A program made the translations under genes and the position numbers. From contig JAAELQ010000003.1 of NCBI GenBank assembly GCA_024226515.1, positions 1 to 64,000 of the forward strand: a DNA stretch of 64,000 nucleotides, written 5' to 3'. Shown piece after piece: positions 34,235 to 43,119 of the stretch. The stretch is from a bacterium (lineage in GTDB: Bacteria; Acidobacteriota; Polarisedimenticolia; Polarisedimenticolales; Polarisedimenticolaceae). Under the pieces are notes generated by a model. It searched no databases and was not told the DNA's origin. It was given only the letters and a program-made list of their open reading frames with translations. Each line of letters starts with the position of its first letter. Within the stretch, counting starts at the first letter, position 1.

Positions 34235-35843
34235 GTTCCACAGGCTGAGCGAGTCGTCGTTCGACGTGCTCGTCATCGGCGGCGGGATCTACGGCGCGTG
34301 GGCCGCCTACGACGCCGCCCTGCGCGGTCTGAGCGTCGCGCTGGTCGAGAAGAACGACTGGGCGTCGGCGACCTCGTCCTGCTCGTCGAAGCTGATCCAC
34401 GGCGGCCTGCGCTACCTCGAGCGCCCCGACTTCGGCCTGGTTCGTAAGAGTCTCGCCGAGCGGAGTCTGCTGGGGCGCCTGGCGCCGCACCGTGTCGAGC
34501 CGCTGCGCTTCGTCCTGCCGCTGTACGCGGGCGGTCGCGTGGGGCGTTGGCGACTGAAGGCCGGGCTGGCGCTCTACGATCGCCTGGCCGGGCGCCGCCG
34601 GCGCGTGGAGCGGCATCGCTACCTGTCGAAGGCGAGCATGGCCCGGAGCTACGGATTCCTCGACGCACACGGGCTGCGTGGGGGCTTCACCTACGGCGAC
34701 TGCGTCACCGACGACGCGCGCTTCACGCTCGAGATCGTCTCCGGCGCCGACGCCGCCGGTGCGGTGGCCGTCAATCGCGCTCGCGTGGACGCGTTGCTGG
34801 AGAGCGGCGGACGCATTCACGGCGCCCGCGTCCTCGACGAGGAGAGCGGCGAGTCGGTCGAGGTGCGGGCGAACGTGACGCTCAACTGCGCCGGCCCGTG
34901 GGCCTCGCGACTGGTGGCGGACATCCGCGAGAACGCGGTCTCCGGGGTTCGCCTGACGAAGGGCGTGCACCTCGTCCTGCCGGCGCTGCCGACCGACGAC
35001 GCGTTTCTGGTGCTCTCGCCGCTCGACCGCCGCGTGATCTTCTTCATCCCGTGGTACGGCAGGACGCTCGTCGGGACGACCGACACCGACTTCAGCGCTT
35101 CGCCGGATCAGATTCGCCCCACGCCCGCCGACGTGACGTACCTGCTGGACGAGGCGGGCCGGGTGCTGGGCGACGCCGCGTGGCGCGAGAGCGATGTGAT
35201 CTCCGGCTTCGCCGGCGTGCGCACGCTGGCCGGCGCCGCGGGCGCGTCCCCCTCCGCCGTGTCGCGCGAGCTGCGCATCGACGAACCGTTCGAGCGAATG
35301 CTGATGCCGGTCGGAGGCAAGTTCACCTCCGCGCGGGCCGACGCCGCGTCGATCGTCGACCGCGCCGTGGCGGCTCTCGGCGCGGAATCCCCGCGCAGCG
35401 TGACGGACACGCTGCCCTTCCCCTGGCTGCCCGACGAGGGGCTCCGGAGGTGGGAGGGCCGGCAGCTCGGACGCGGGTTGGGCCTCGGCCTGGACGAGCC
35501 GGCGTGCCTCGCCTGCCTCGGTCGCTACGGCAGGCGCGTTGAAGCGCTGTTCGACATCCTGCAGCAACGCCGCGAGCTGGCCGCGCCGATCGTGCAGGGC
35601 TTTCCCTTCTGCCTGGCCGAGGTCGTCTACGCCGTGCGACACGAGATGGCGCGCAGCCTCGAGGACGTGTTGCGACGCAGGATTCCCGTAGCGCTCGTCT
35701 GCCGTCCCGAGGCCGGAGACGTGCAACGCGTCGCGCTGCTCGTCGCGGCCGAGCTCGGCTGGTCGAACGAGCGCCGGCGCGCAGAGGTCGCGTCGATCGT
35801 CGCGCGCGAGCCCCGGGAGGGCGGCGTGCCCGAGAATGCGTGA
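34224..35843 (+). CDS. glpD: Glycerol-3-phosphate dehydrogenase, FAD-dependent
   Basis: A 539-residue flavoprotein. The FAD-binding motif is VLVIGGGIYGAWAAYDAALRG, followed by SSKLIHGGLRYLE and, in the middle, LVGTTDTDFSASPDQI. It ends with the GlpD C-terminal helical domain. It oxidises glycerol-3-phosphate to DHAP and feeds electrons to quinone, here probably menaquinone. It starts at GTG 34224 within the end of the phosphodiesterase gene, indicating coupled translation. Confidence 0.93.
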   Translation: MKREFHRLSESSFDVLVIGGGIYGAWAAYDAALRGLSVALVEKNDWASATSSCSSKLIHGGLRYLERPDFGLVRKSLAERSLLGRLAPHRVEPLRFVLPLYAGGRVGRWRLKAGLALYDRLAGRRRRVERHRYLSKASMARSYGFLDAHGLRGGFTYGDCVTDDARFTLEIVSGADAAGAVAVNRARVDALLESGGRIHGARVLDEESGESVEVRANVTLNCAGPWASRLVADIRENAVSGVRLTKGVHLVLPALPTDDAFLVLSPLDRRVIFFIPWYGRTLVGTTDTDFSASPDQIRPTPADVTYLLDEAGRVLGDAAWRESDVISGFAGVRTLAGAAGASPSAVSRELRIDEPFERMLMPVGGKFTSARADAASIVDRAVAALGAESPRSVTDTLPFPWLPDEGLRRWEGRQLGRGLGLGLDEPACLACLGRYGRRVEALFDILQQRRELAAPIVQGFPFCLAEVVYAVRHEMARSLEDVLRRRIPVALVCRPEAGDVQRVALLVAAELGWSNERRRAEVASIVAREPREGGVPENA

Positions 35844-35912
35844 GCGCGGCGCGGGCGTCGGGCGGCACGTGCCTCAGGGCGAAGCGGCGCAGCGCTTGCT
35901 AAGCTGAGGCCG

Positions 35913-36254
35913 ATGACCAAGAAGCAAGAGCGGCGCGTCTTCAAGATCGTCTTTCTCAACCAGGGCAAGGTCTGCGAGATCTACGCGACCGAGGTGTCCC
36001 AGGGCGCGCTGTTCGGGTTCGTCGAGGTCGGCGACATCCTGTTCGGCGAACGCTCCAGCGTCGTCGTCGACCCGTCCGAGGAGAGCCTGAAGCTCGAATT
36101 CGACGGCGTGCGCCGGACCTACATTCCGATGCACTCCGTCGTACGCATCGACGAGGTGGAGAAAGAGGGCACTGCGCGCGTCACCGGGTCCGTCGAAGAT
36201 ACGGACAAGGTCACCGCGTTCCCGGTCCCCGTCCCACGGCCCGAGTCCGACTAA
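35913..36254 (+). CDS. DUF1820 family protein
   Basis: A 113-residue protein beginning RRVFKIVFLNQGKVCEIYA, then GFVEVGDILFGERSSVVVDP and YIPMHSVVRIDEV, which matches DUF1820 as I remember it. The function is unknown. The family is small and cytoplasmic. The stop overlaps the stop of the convergent esterase (CTAA at 36251-36254). Confidence 0.8.
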   Translation: MTKKQERRVFKIVFLNQGKVCEIYATEVSQGALFGFVEVGDILFGERSSVVVDPSEESLKLEFDGVRRTYIPMHSVVRIDEVEKEGTARVTGSVEDTDKVTAFPVPVPRPESD

Positions 36255-37279
36255 CCCGCGATCGCGCCGTAGAGGAACGGCAGCGAAACGTCCAACCGGT
36301 AGTCGATGCCGGAGTGGTTGTCGTCGAACTCCTCGTAGCGGTACTCGATTCCCGCGGCCTCGAGCTTGCGCACGAAAGCCCGCGCGCCGTAGTGCAAGAC
36401 GTACTGGTCGCGGAATCCGCAGTCGATGAACAAGGCGCGCAACGCCCGTAGGCTGTCCCGGCACTCCGCCCGATCGACCATGCACAACGGATCGTGCCGC
36501 AACCAGTTGTCCCAGCGCTCGTCGACGCGCTCGCAGGTGTGCGGGTCGACGGGCAGGCGGATGCCCATCGGCGAGCCGGGATCCGGATCGTAGGTCGCGG
36601 ACATCGCCAGCAACATCAGCGCGTGGAACTCGCCGCCGCCGATCTTCCTCGCCTCACGCAGGTGATCGAGAAAGCGCTGTGGGTCGCCGTCGTGCCTGGC
36701 GAGCACGTCGAGCGTCGCCGGCATGTCGCGGAAGTAGACCAGCTCGAAGCCGATGTCGCCCGAGTGGCAGGCCACGCCGCCCCAGCGGTCGCCGTGCCTC
36801 AGACCTTGCACGATGGCCCCGTAACCGCCGCTCGACTTGCCGAACACGGCGCGGTTCGCGGCCCCCTTACGCACGCGGAACGACTCCTCGAGCCGCGGGA
36901 GCGTCTCGTCGAGGAGGAAATCCTCCCACCTGCCCATCGCCGCCGAGTTGATGTACTGGTTGCCGCCGAGCGAGGTGAAGCAGTCGGGAAAGGCCCCGAT
37001 TACCGGCCCCATGCGGCCGTCGGCCACGAGCCGATCGAGGCGCTGCGGCACCGACTCGCCGAACGACTGCCAGGACAGGCGTTTCAGACCGCTGCCGGTG
37101 AAGCCGGCCAGGTCGACGAACAGCGGATAGTCGGTGTCCCCATCGTCGTAGCCCGGCGGCAGGTAGACGGCGACGGTGCGCGTGGCCGGGTCGCCGAGCA
37201 TGTTGTCGCGCAGCGCGCGCGAGTCGATCGAGACGTATTCGATGCGGCCCGCGGGGAGGTCGAAGTTGTGCACGGGCAT
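36251..37279 (-). CDS. Esterase, alpha/beta-hydrolase fold
   Basis: A 342-residue protein of the esterase-D-like group. VAVYLPPGYDDGDTDYPLFV begins the fold; the nucleophile elbow is GKSSGGYGA (Ser near residue 150) and the catalytic His lies in DDNHSGIDYR near the C-terminus. No signal peptide is visible. It follows the molybdopterin oxidoreductase by 15 bases on the same strand and may share its transcript. The substrate is unknown. Confidence 0.85.
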   Translation of the reverse strand: MPVHNFDLPAGRIEYVSIDSRALRDNMLGDPATRTVAVYLPPGYDDGDTDYPLFVDLAGFTGSGLKRLSWQSFGESVPQRLDRLVADGRMGPVIGAFPDCFTSLGGNQYINSAAMGRWEDFLLDETLPRLEESFRVRKGAANRAVFGKSSGGYGAIVQGLRHGDRWGGVACHSGDIGFELVYFRDMPATLDVLARHDGDPQRFLDHLREARKIGGGEFHALMLLAMSATYDPDPGSPMGIRLPVDPHTCERVDERWDNWLRHDPLCMVDRAECRDSLRALRALFIDCGFRDQYVLHYGARAFVRKLEAAGIEYRYEEFDDNHSGIDYRLDVSLPFLYGAIAG

Positions 37280-37294
37280 GAGCGGTCTCCGTCG

Positions 37295-39217
37295 TCAGGA
37301 ATCGGGCAAGAGACGAACGGGCGTGTCGTAGAGACAGGCGCCGCCGCCGGAATCCGTGGTCTTCGCTCGAACGAGTGCGTTGGCGCACTGCTCGCGGCCG
37401 AGCCATCCGCCCTTGTCCATCAGCGCCATGTCGCGGCGCTGGTGCTCATCGAAGCGCAGGATCACGCGCATCGACCCCACCTCCGACTCGAGGCGCACGA
37501 CGTCTCCGTCCGCCATCCCGTTCGCGGCCTCGGGATGAACCGTCAGCGGCATCGGGCCCGCCGACGGAGCGGCGGCCCACTGCGAGGACTGCCCCTTGTG
37601 TGTCGAGATCGCGGTCAGCAGCAGCGGGCGCTCCGCGGTCGGCCGCGGCGGCTCGGCGTCGATCTCGCGGATGAGGTTGACCTTGCCCGACGCGGTCGGA
37701 AACTTGCGTTCGGCGAACAGGACCGGCGGCGCGAGCGGGTTGCGCACCGGGCCGCGCTGCAGCTCCTCGAGCGAAGCGCCCTTGTCATCGACCTTCGACA
37801 GCATGCGCCGCTTCCAGTGTGTCGTGTCTTCGGAGAACTCGCCGCCGAGGCCGACACGCGGCGCCAGCTCGCGGACGATCTCGTAGTCCGTCTTCACTCC
37901 CGAGGGCGGCGGGACCACCGGCCGGACATGACCCAGGTAGTGATGTCCGTAGGCGCCGACCAGGTCGTCGTCCTCCAGCATCGTCGTCGTGGGCAGCACG
38001 ACGTGCGCCACGCGCGCCGTGTCGGTCAGGAAGCTGTCGACGACCACGGTCATCTCGCGCGAGGCCAGCGCGCGTTCGACCGTGTTCGACTCCGGCAGCA
38101 TCGCGACCGGATTGCCGGCCGTGACCCACACCATGCGTACCGGCGGGTCCGCGGCCTCGAGCAGTCCCGGGCCGAGCAGCGGCTCGGGGATCGAGCGCGG
38201 AGCGATGTCCAGCCCGCGGCTGAATGACGTGTCGAAAGCGCCGCGGCGCTTGAAGTAGAACGACACACCGCCGCCGGCGACGCCGACGTTGCCCGAGATC
38301 GCCCCGAGCGCGTCGAGCACGCGCACCGTCGCCGCACCGTTCTTGCGGCGCTGCATGCCCCAGCCGACGAGGATCGCCGACGGCCCGTCGGAGTACAGCT
38401 CCGCGAGCTGCGCCGCGGCCTGCGGTGTCACGTCGGCGAGCGCCGCCCACTCCTCGAACGTGCGCGAGAAGCAGCTCGCGCGGAACTCGTCGAGATGGTC
38501 GCAGTACGAAGTCGCCGCAGGATCCGCTCGACCGTCCTCGAACAGCTTGCGCGCCAGCGCCAGGGCGAGCGCGATGTCTCCACCGGGCCGCGGCTGCAGG
38601 ACCGGGTCGCACAGCTCCGCCCCGCGATGCCGCACCGGGTCGATCAGCGCCAGACGGATGCCGCGCCGCCGCGCCTCGCGCAGCACCGGCAGCAGGTGCA
38701 CGTTGCTGACGAACGGGTTCTTGCCCCAGATCAGGATCGTCTTGCTGTTGAGCAGATCGTGCAGGTCGCTGCTGTCCTCTTCGCCGAAGTCCTCGTACTG
38801 CGCGAAGTCACCGGCGCCGGAGCAGATGTCGCCCGACTTGATCGCCGTCGGGCCGAAGCGCTCGAAGAAATAGTCGGTCACGTGCTTCATCAGCCCGAGC
38901 GATCCGCCGCTGCGGTAATGGAAGATCGCCTCCGGCCCCGACTCGTCCCGCACGGCCAGCATCTTGGACGCCACGAGATCGAGCGCCTCGTCCCACGTCG
39001 CGGGCTCCAGCCGTTCGCCGCGCCGCACGAGCGGCTGTGTCAGTCGCCGCTCGTCGTACTGGCGCGACAGAAAACGGCTCGTGCGATAGCACAGGAAGCC
39101 CTGCGTGATCGGGTGTTCGGGGTCGCCCTGAATCTTGACGATCCGACCGTCCTCGACCGTGGCCACGATCCCGCAGGCGTCGGGACAGTCTCGGTTGCAG
39201 TTCGTTCGGACTCGCAT
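37295..39217 (-). CDS. Molybdopterin-dependent oxidoreductase
   Basis: A 640-residue enzyme of the DMSO reductase family. The N-terminal [4Fe-4S] cluster is held by CNRDCPDACG and a fourth Cys in FLCYR. A cysteine in KSGDICSGAGDF is a candidate Mo ligand; LIDPVRHRGAELCDPVL and WVTAGNPVAMLPESNTV are cofactor-binding stretches. There is no Tat signal and no iron-sulphur or membrane partner gene next to it, so it is probably a soluble one-subunit enzyme of unknown substrate. I start at ATG 39217, which places the cluster at the N-terminus; the open frame reaches 39352. MoaA elsewhere in the window supplies the cofactor path. Confidence 0.9.
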   Translation of the reverse strand: MRVRTNCNRDCPDACGIVATVEDGRIVKIQGDPEHPITQGFLCYRTSRFLSRQYDERRLTQPLVRRGERLEPATWDEALDLVASKMLAVRDESGPEAIFHYRSGGSLGLMKHVTDYFFERFGPTAIKSGDICSGAGDFAQYEDFGEEDSSDLHDLLNSKTILIWGKNPFVSNVHLLPVLREARRRGIRLALIDPVRHRGAELCDPVLQPRPGGDIALALALARKLFEDGRADPAATSYCDHLDEFRASCFSRTFEEWAALADVTPQAAAQLAELYSDGPSAILVGWGMQRRKNGAATVRVLDALGAISGNVGVAGGGVSFYFKRRGAFDTSFSRGLDIAPRSIPEPLLGPGLLEAADPPVRMVWVTAGNPVAMLPESNTVERALASREMTVVVDSFLTDTARVAHVVLPTTTMLEDDDLVGAYGHHYLGHVRPVVPPPSGVKTDYEIVRELAPRVGLGGEFSEDTTHWKRRMLSKVDDKGASLEELQRGPVRNPLAPPVLFAERKFPTASGKVNLIREIDAEPPRPTAERPLLLTAISTHKGQSSQWAAAPSAGPMPLTVHPEAANGMADGDVVRLESEVGSMRVILRFDEHQRRDMALMDKGGWLGREQCANALVRAKTTDSGGGACLYDTPVRLLPDS

Positions 39218-39282
39218 CGCTCCCCGCTCGAATTCGTCGCAAACGAGCATAACCGAGGCCCCGCACCCGGACAAACCCTCCC

Positions 39283-39288
39283 TATAAT
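39283..39288 (+). promoter_or_regulatory. Perfect -10 box TATAAT before a leaderless start
   Basis: TATAAT ends 6 bases before the ATG at 39295. No ribosome binding site separates them, so a transcript would start at or next to the ATG. The -35 region shows no consensus. Confidence 0.4.
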
Positions 39289-39294
39289 GACGCC

Positions 39295-40566
39295 ATGAGC
39301 TGGCTGAACCTCGTGTCGCTCGTCGGTTGTGTCGTCTTCGCCGGGCTTGCATGGGCCGGCGGCGGCTTCCGCCGCCCCGTCTCCTGGCGCACCGTCGGAG
39401 GCTCGGCCCTGCTCCTGGCGAGCCTCGGCGTCGTCGTCTTCCTGATCGGGCCGATGCGCAACGTGCTGCTGTGGGTCAACGACACGCTGGTCGGCGTCCT
39501 CACCGCCGGCAACGCCGGCGCCGACTTCCTCTTCGGCCCGCTGGCGGCGGGCCCGGGGCAGGCCAGCACGACCGGGGAGCCTTCGATCGGGTTCGTCCTC
39601 GCGGCCCAGGTGTTTCCGGCCGTGATCTTCTTCGCCTCGCTGATGGCCGCCGCCTATCACCTGAAGCTGATCCAGCCGGTGGTGCGCGTGTTCGCCCGGC
39701 TGTTCCACCGCACGCTCGTGCTCTCCGGTGCCGAGTCGCTGGCCGGCGCGTCGAACATCTTCTTCGGGGTCGAGTCCGCGACGACGATCCGGCCCTACCT
39801 CGAACGCGCGACGCGCTCCGAGCTGCTCACCGTGCTGACCTGCGGCATGTCGACCGTCGCCTCGACCACGCTGGCGATCTACGTTTTGTTCCTGCGCGAC
39901 GCGTTCCCCAACATCGCGGGACATCTCGTCTCCGCGTCCGTGCTGTCGATCCCCGCCGCCGCGATGATGTCCAAGCTGATCCTCCCCGAGCACGACACCC
40001 CCGAGACGCTGGGCACGATCTCCGAACTGGAGCAAACCGAGGACCGCAGCAACGTCATGAGCGCCCTGGCCCACGGCGGCTGGGAGGGCATCAAGCTCGC
40101 CGCCGGCATCGCGGCCCTGCTCATCGCCGTCCTCGGCATCGTCGGCATCCTCGACCTCGGCCTGACCGCCCTCAGCCGGCCGTTCGCCGAGTCCCTCGGC
40201 GGCCCGCTGACCCTCGGCCGCATCCTCGGCTGGCTCTTCGCCCCCATCGCGTTCCTGCTCGGCATCGCTCCGGGCGACGCCGTCGAGGCCGGACGCATCC
40301 TCGGTCAGCGCGTCGTCCTCACCGAGGTCGTCGGCTACCAGCAGCTGGGCACGATCGCCGCTGCGGGCGGCATCACGCCCCGCACGACCCTCGTCCTGTC
40401 CTACGCCCTCTGCGGCTTCGCCCACGTCGCGTCGATGGGCATCTTCGTCGGCGGCATCGCCGCCCTCGGCCCGCGCGCCCTCCTCGGCGCCACCCTCGCC
40501 ACTCTCACCACCGGAGCCCTGGCCGGCCTCTTCTACCACGGCCAAAGCGGAATCCTCGGCCTGTAG
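39295..40566 (+). CDS. Concentrative nucleoside transporter (CNT family)
   Basis: A 423-residue membrane protein with about nine hydrophobic segments and CNT features: GFVLAAQVFPAVIFFASLMAAAYHLKLIQ, the segment SGAESLAGASNIFFGVESATTI, MSTVASTTLAIYV and the late GYQQLGTIAAAGG. CNTs import nucleosides with Na+ or H+. It is divergent from the molybdopterin oxidoreductase. Nearby pan, pur and deoxynucleoside kinase genes fit a cell that salvages nucleosides, but no operon link is visible. Confidence 0.9.
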   Translation: MSWLNLVSLVGCVVFAGLAWAGGGFRRPVSWRTVGGSALLLASLGVVVFLIGPMRNVLLWVNDTLVGVLTAGNAGADFLFGPLAAGPGQASTTGEPSIGFVLAAQVFPAVIFFASLMAAAYHLKLIQPVVRVFARLFHRTLVLSGAESLAGASNIFFGVESATTIRPYLERATRSELLTVLTCGMSTVASTTLAIYVLFLRDAFPNIAGHLVSASVLSIPAAAMMSKLILPEHDTPETLGTISELEQTEDRSNVMSALAHGGWEGIKLAAGIAALLIAVLGIVGILDLGLTALSRPFAESLGGPLTLGRILGWLFAPIAFLLGIAPGDAVEAGRILGQRVVLTEVVGYQQLGTIAAAGGITPRTTLVLSYALCGFAHVASMGIFVGGIAALGPRALLGATLATLTTGALAGLFYHGQSGILGL

Positions 40567-40579
40567 ATCTCGCGAGAAG

Positions 40580-40870
40580 CTATGAGGTGCCGGGAAACGG
40601 CAAGGACCCGTGGAACACCGTCAGGATTACGACTTGCCGGCCGACGCGTCGATACACGATCCGGTAGTTGCGCCACACGACCTCGCGAAGCGAAGCGTCG
40701 CCGAATTCCGGCACCACTCGCCCCGAAGTCGGGAACGACCGTAGACGATCGACGGCTGCGACCAATCGACGGATCAGTAGTTCCGCGTAGTGTGGAGAAT
40801 CTCGAGAAACGAAAGACCGGATCGACTGCATGTCGCGAATCGACTGCGTGGACCAGGCGACCTCAACCAC
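40580..40870 (-). CDS. ParE/RelE-type toxin
   Basis: A 96-residue protein with the ParE-like pattern: VEVAWSTQSIRDMQSIRSFV, LRSFPTSGRVVPEFGDASLREVV, and WRNYRIVYRRVGRQVVILTVFHG. ParE toxins poison DNA gyrase; RelE-like ones cut mRNA, and sequence alone does not decide. The reading frame is complete. Its start overlaps the antitoxin end by 8 bases, so the antitoxin is made first. The tail continues a little past the usual end (SLPFPGTS). Confidence 0.85.
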   Translation of the reverse strand: MVEVAWSTQSIRDMQSIRSFVSRDSPHYAELLIRRLVAAVDRLRSFPTSGRVVPEFGDASLREVVWRNYRIVYRRVGRQVVILTVFHGSLPFPGTS

Positions 40871-41054
40871 CGAGGATGCGCCGCTTGGCCTCGTCGTGCG
40901 ATACGACCTGGCCGGCGTCGAGTTCCTCGAGTCCCCGGTTGACCTTGGCTATGAAACGGAGACGCTCGATCGCGTCTTCGACCGTCGCGTCTTCGGGCAG
41001 CCGCTGCACGGCTTCCAGCACACGTTGCTTGTCCGTCATATTTTCTTTCGCCAT
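40863..41054 (-). CDS. Antitoxin partner of the ParE-type toxin
   Basis: A 63-residue protein, MAKENMTDKQRVLEAVQRL, then AIERLRFIAKVNRGLEELDAGQVVSHDEAKRRILGG. The ending, a helix with HDEAKRR, is common in small antitoxins that pair with ParE/RelE. It overlaps the toxin gene. Start ATG 41054 is chosen; the ATG at 41039 would shorten it by five residues, and a longer frame exists to 41099. Confidence 0.78.
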   Translation of the reverse strand: MAKENMTDKQRVLEAVQRLPEDATVEDAIERLRFIAKVNRGLEELDAGQVVSHDEAKRRILGG

Positions 41055-41135
41055 CGTGGGACCTGCTTGAATTGTACGGTCACCCGATCCGCACGACAAG
41101 CCTGTGCCTCGGCGACGCGAACCGGGCCCTACGAC

Positions 41136-42410
41136 CTAGATCACGGTCCCATCCGGAACGACGGCGTTCTTGGGAATGACCACGATGCCGTCGCGGATGA
41201 CCCAGCCGTCGCCGTCCGCTTCCTGCGGCCGGGACTCGGTGCGGATCTGCACGTTCTTGCCGATGCGCGCGTTGAGGTCGATGATCGCGTTCTCGATCAC
41301 CGAGCCCTCGCCCACGCCGACGGGCGGCGCCCCCGCAGGTCCCGCAGGCGGAAAATCCTCGGAGCCCATGATCAGCGTGCGGCGCAGCGTGGCTCGGTTG
41401 ACGACGGCACGGATGCCGATGACCGACTCCTCGATCTCGGAGTCGTTGATGATCGCACCGCCGGCGAGCAACGAGTGCTGGAACTTGCAGCCCGACAGCC
41501 GCGACCCCGGCAGGTAGCGCGGATGCGTGTAGAACATCCAGTTCGGGTCGTAGAAATCGAACGGCGGGTCCGGATCGACGAGATCCATGTGGGCGTCGAA
41601 GAACGAACGAATCGTACCGATGTCGCGCCAGTAGCCGTTGAACAAATGGGCCTGGATGCGGTTGTCGTCGACCGTCGCCGGGATCACGTCGTGGCCGAAG
41701 TCGATCAACGAGTTGTCGAGCCCTGCCCGCAGCACGTGCTTGCGGAACAGATAGATGCCCATCGAGGCCAGGTACGGCCGGTCGTCGGAGATCCCCTGTT
41801 TCTCGAGCAACGCGCGCGAGGCCTGCATGCCCTCCCGCGCGTCCGCGCTCTGCGGCTTCTCGCGGAACTCCACGATCCGCCCCGTATCGTCGACGCGCAC
41901 GGCGCCGAAGCCGGCGATCTCGTCCTCCGAGCACGGCAGCACGCCGAGCGTCACGTCCGCCTCTCGCATCACGTGGTCGCGCACCATGGCGCTGTAGTCC
42001 ATGCGGTACATGTGATCGCCGGACAGGATCAGCACCAGGTCGCCCGGGGCCTCCATGATGATCTCGAGATTGCGTCGCACCGCGTCGGCCGTGCCCTGGA
42101 ACCAACGCTCGTCGGAGACCGTCTGCTGCGCGGCCAGGATCTGCACGAAACCGCGCGAGAACAGGTCGAACTTGTACGTCTGCGTGATGTGCCGGTGCAG
42201 GGAGACCGAGTTGTACTGCGTCAGCACGTACATTCGTTCCATGCCCGAGTGGACCGCGTTGCTGACCGGGATGTCGATCAGCCGGTACTTGCCGGCCATC
42301 GGAACGGCCGGTTTGCTGCGCCGACGCGTCAGCGGATCGAGACGCGAACCGCGCCCGCCGCCGAGAATCACGACGATGACGTCCTTCAGCCGGTCTTTCC
42401 ACTCATTCAT
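41136..42410 (-). CDS. glgC: Glucose-1-phosphate adenylyltransferase
   Basis: A 424-residue enzyme that makes ADP-glucose for glycogen synthesis. VILGGGRGSRLDPLTRRRSKPAVPMAGKYRLIDIP has the nucleotide-binding loop and lysine; GTADAVRRNLE, SGDHMYRMDY and GYWRDIGTI follow, with a left-handed beta-helix at the end. Length is normal. The ATG overlaps the stop of the upstream archaemetzincin-like gene (ATGA). No other glycogen genes are in the window. Confidence 0.95.
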   Translation of the reverse strand: MNEWKDRLKDVIVVILGGGRGSRLDPLTRRRSKPAVPMAGKYRLIDIPVSNAVHSGMERMYVLTQYNSVSLHRHITQTYKFDLFSRGFVQILAAQQTVSDERWFQGTADAVRRNLEIIMEAPGDLVLILSGDHMYRMDYSAMVRDHVMREADVTLGVLPCSEDEIAGFGAVRVDDTGRIVEFREKPQSADAREGMQASRALLEKQGISDDRPYLASMGIYLFRKHVLRAGLDNSLIDFGHDVIPATVDDNRIQAHLFNGYWRDIGTIRSFFDAHMDLVDPDPPFDFYDPNWMFYTHPRYLPGSRLSGCKFQHSLLAGGAIINDSEIEESVIGIRAVVNRATLRRTLIMGSEDFPPAGPAGAPPVGVGEGSVIENAIIDLNARIGKNVQIRTESRPQEADGDGWVIRDGIVVIPKNAVVPDGTVI

Positions 42411-43015
42411 ATGTGCGCCGTCCCTTCGAACAACCACTCCGAGCAATTGCGGCAATACGCCTCTTCTTTGGTGTCGACGTCGACGAGCATCTTGGACGGC
42501 GCCAGGGCGCAGCGCGGATCCGAGCACTCCTTGAGGCCACGAACGCGGGCCACCATGCGCAACGTCTCCTTGATCAGCCGCGCCCGGTGCTTGGTCGGTT
42601 CCGGCTTGCGGCGATAGAACGCCTCGCGCAACCGGCGCAGCGAGACGATCGCCACCTTGTTCTTCGCGTTCAGCGCCGCGAACACGCCGTCGGACTTCGC
42701 GGTGAACATGTCGACGTCGGTAATGAACACGAACACGTCCGCCTGCGGAGGGGCCTTCGCGTCCTCGGCGTCGTCCGCGCCGACGAGCTTGCCCCGCCCG
42801 AGTTGCGGGATGCGGCTGCGCAGCCGGGCCAGCAGGTTCGCGACGCGGAACTGGCGTCGCACCGTGTCCTCGACGCCCTGCGGCACGGGGAGCGAATCGC
42901 GCACCTCGACCGGGGCCCGCAGGACCTTGGCCGCGCGCGACATCGCCGCCTCGACTTCGTCGCTCTCGACCTTGCCTACCGGAATCACCGCGACATGAAA
43001 CGCGTTCACACTCAC
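42407..43015 (-). CDS. Archaemetzincin homologue without its active site
   Basis: A 202-residue protein. Residues about 92-130 (ADVFVFITDVDMFT, then KVAIVSLRRLREAFY) match archaemetzincins. Where the family has HExxHxxGxxHC, this protein reads RMVARVRGLKEC (153-164). All three zinc His are replaced (by Arg, Arg and Glu) and the catalytic Glu by Met, while Gly160 and the structural cysteines C164, C169, C188 and C191 are kept. So the fold and second zinc site look conserved and the protease site lost. The gene is intact and overlaps glgC by four bases, suggesting a kept non-catalytic role. Confidence 0.72.
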   Translation of the reverse strand: MSVNAFHVAVIPVGKVESDEVEAAMSRAAKVLRAPVEVRDSLPVPQGVEDTVRRQFRVANLLARLRSRIPQLGRGKLVGADDAEDAKAPPQADVFVFITDVDMFTAKSDGVFAALNAKNKVAIVSLRRLREAFYRRKPEPTKHRARLIKETLRMVARVRGLKECSDPRCALAPSKMLVDVDTKEEAYCRNCSEWLFEGTAHI

Positions 43016-43063
43016 CTCCCCGTCCGGGTTCGTCGATCAGAGTCAGACTCCGCGCCCCAAGAC

Positions 43064-43069
43064 TATAAT
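43064..43069 (+). promoter_or_regulatory. TATAAT -10 box before the giant fusion gene
   Basis: TATAAT lies 50 bases before the ATG at 43120, which has only a weak purine-rich leader (gaggcgaggcgatcc). No -35 match was found. Confidence 0.4.
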
Positions 43070-43119
43070 CCATGCGCGACGGCAATTCCGAGTGATTCGA
43101 AACGAGGCGAGGCGATCCG

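Noticed and set aside
37295..39217. Selenocysteine formate dehydrogenase
   Set aside because: The candidate ligand codon is cysteine and the frame has no internal TGA.
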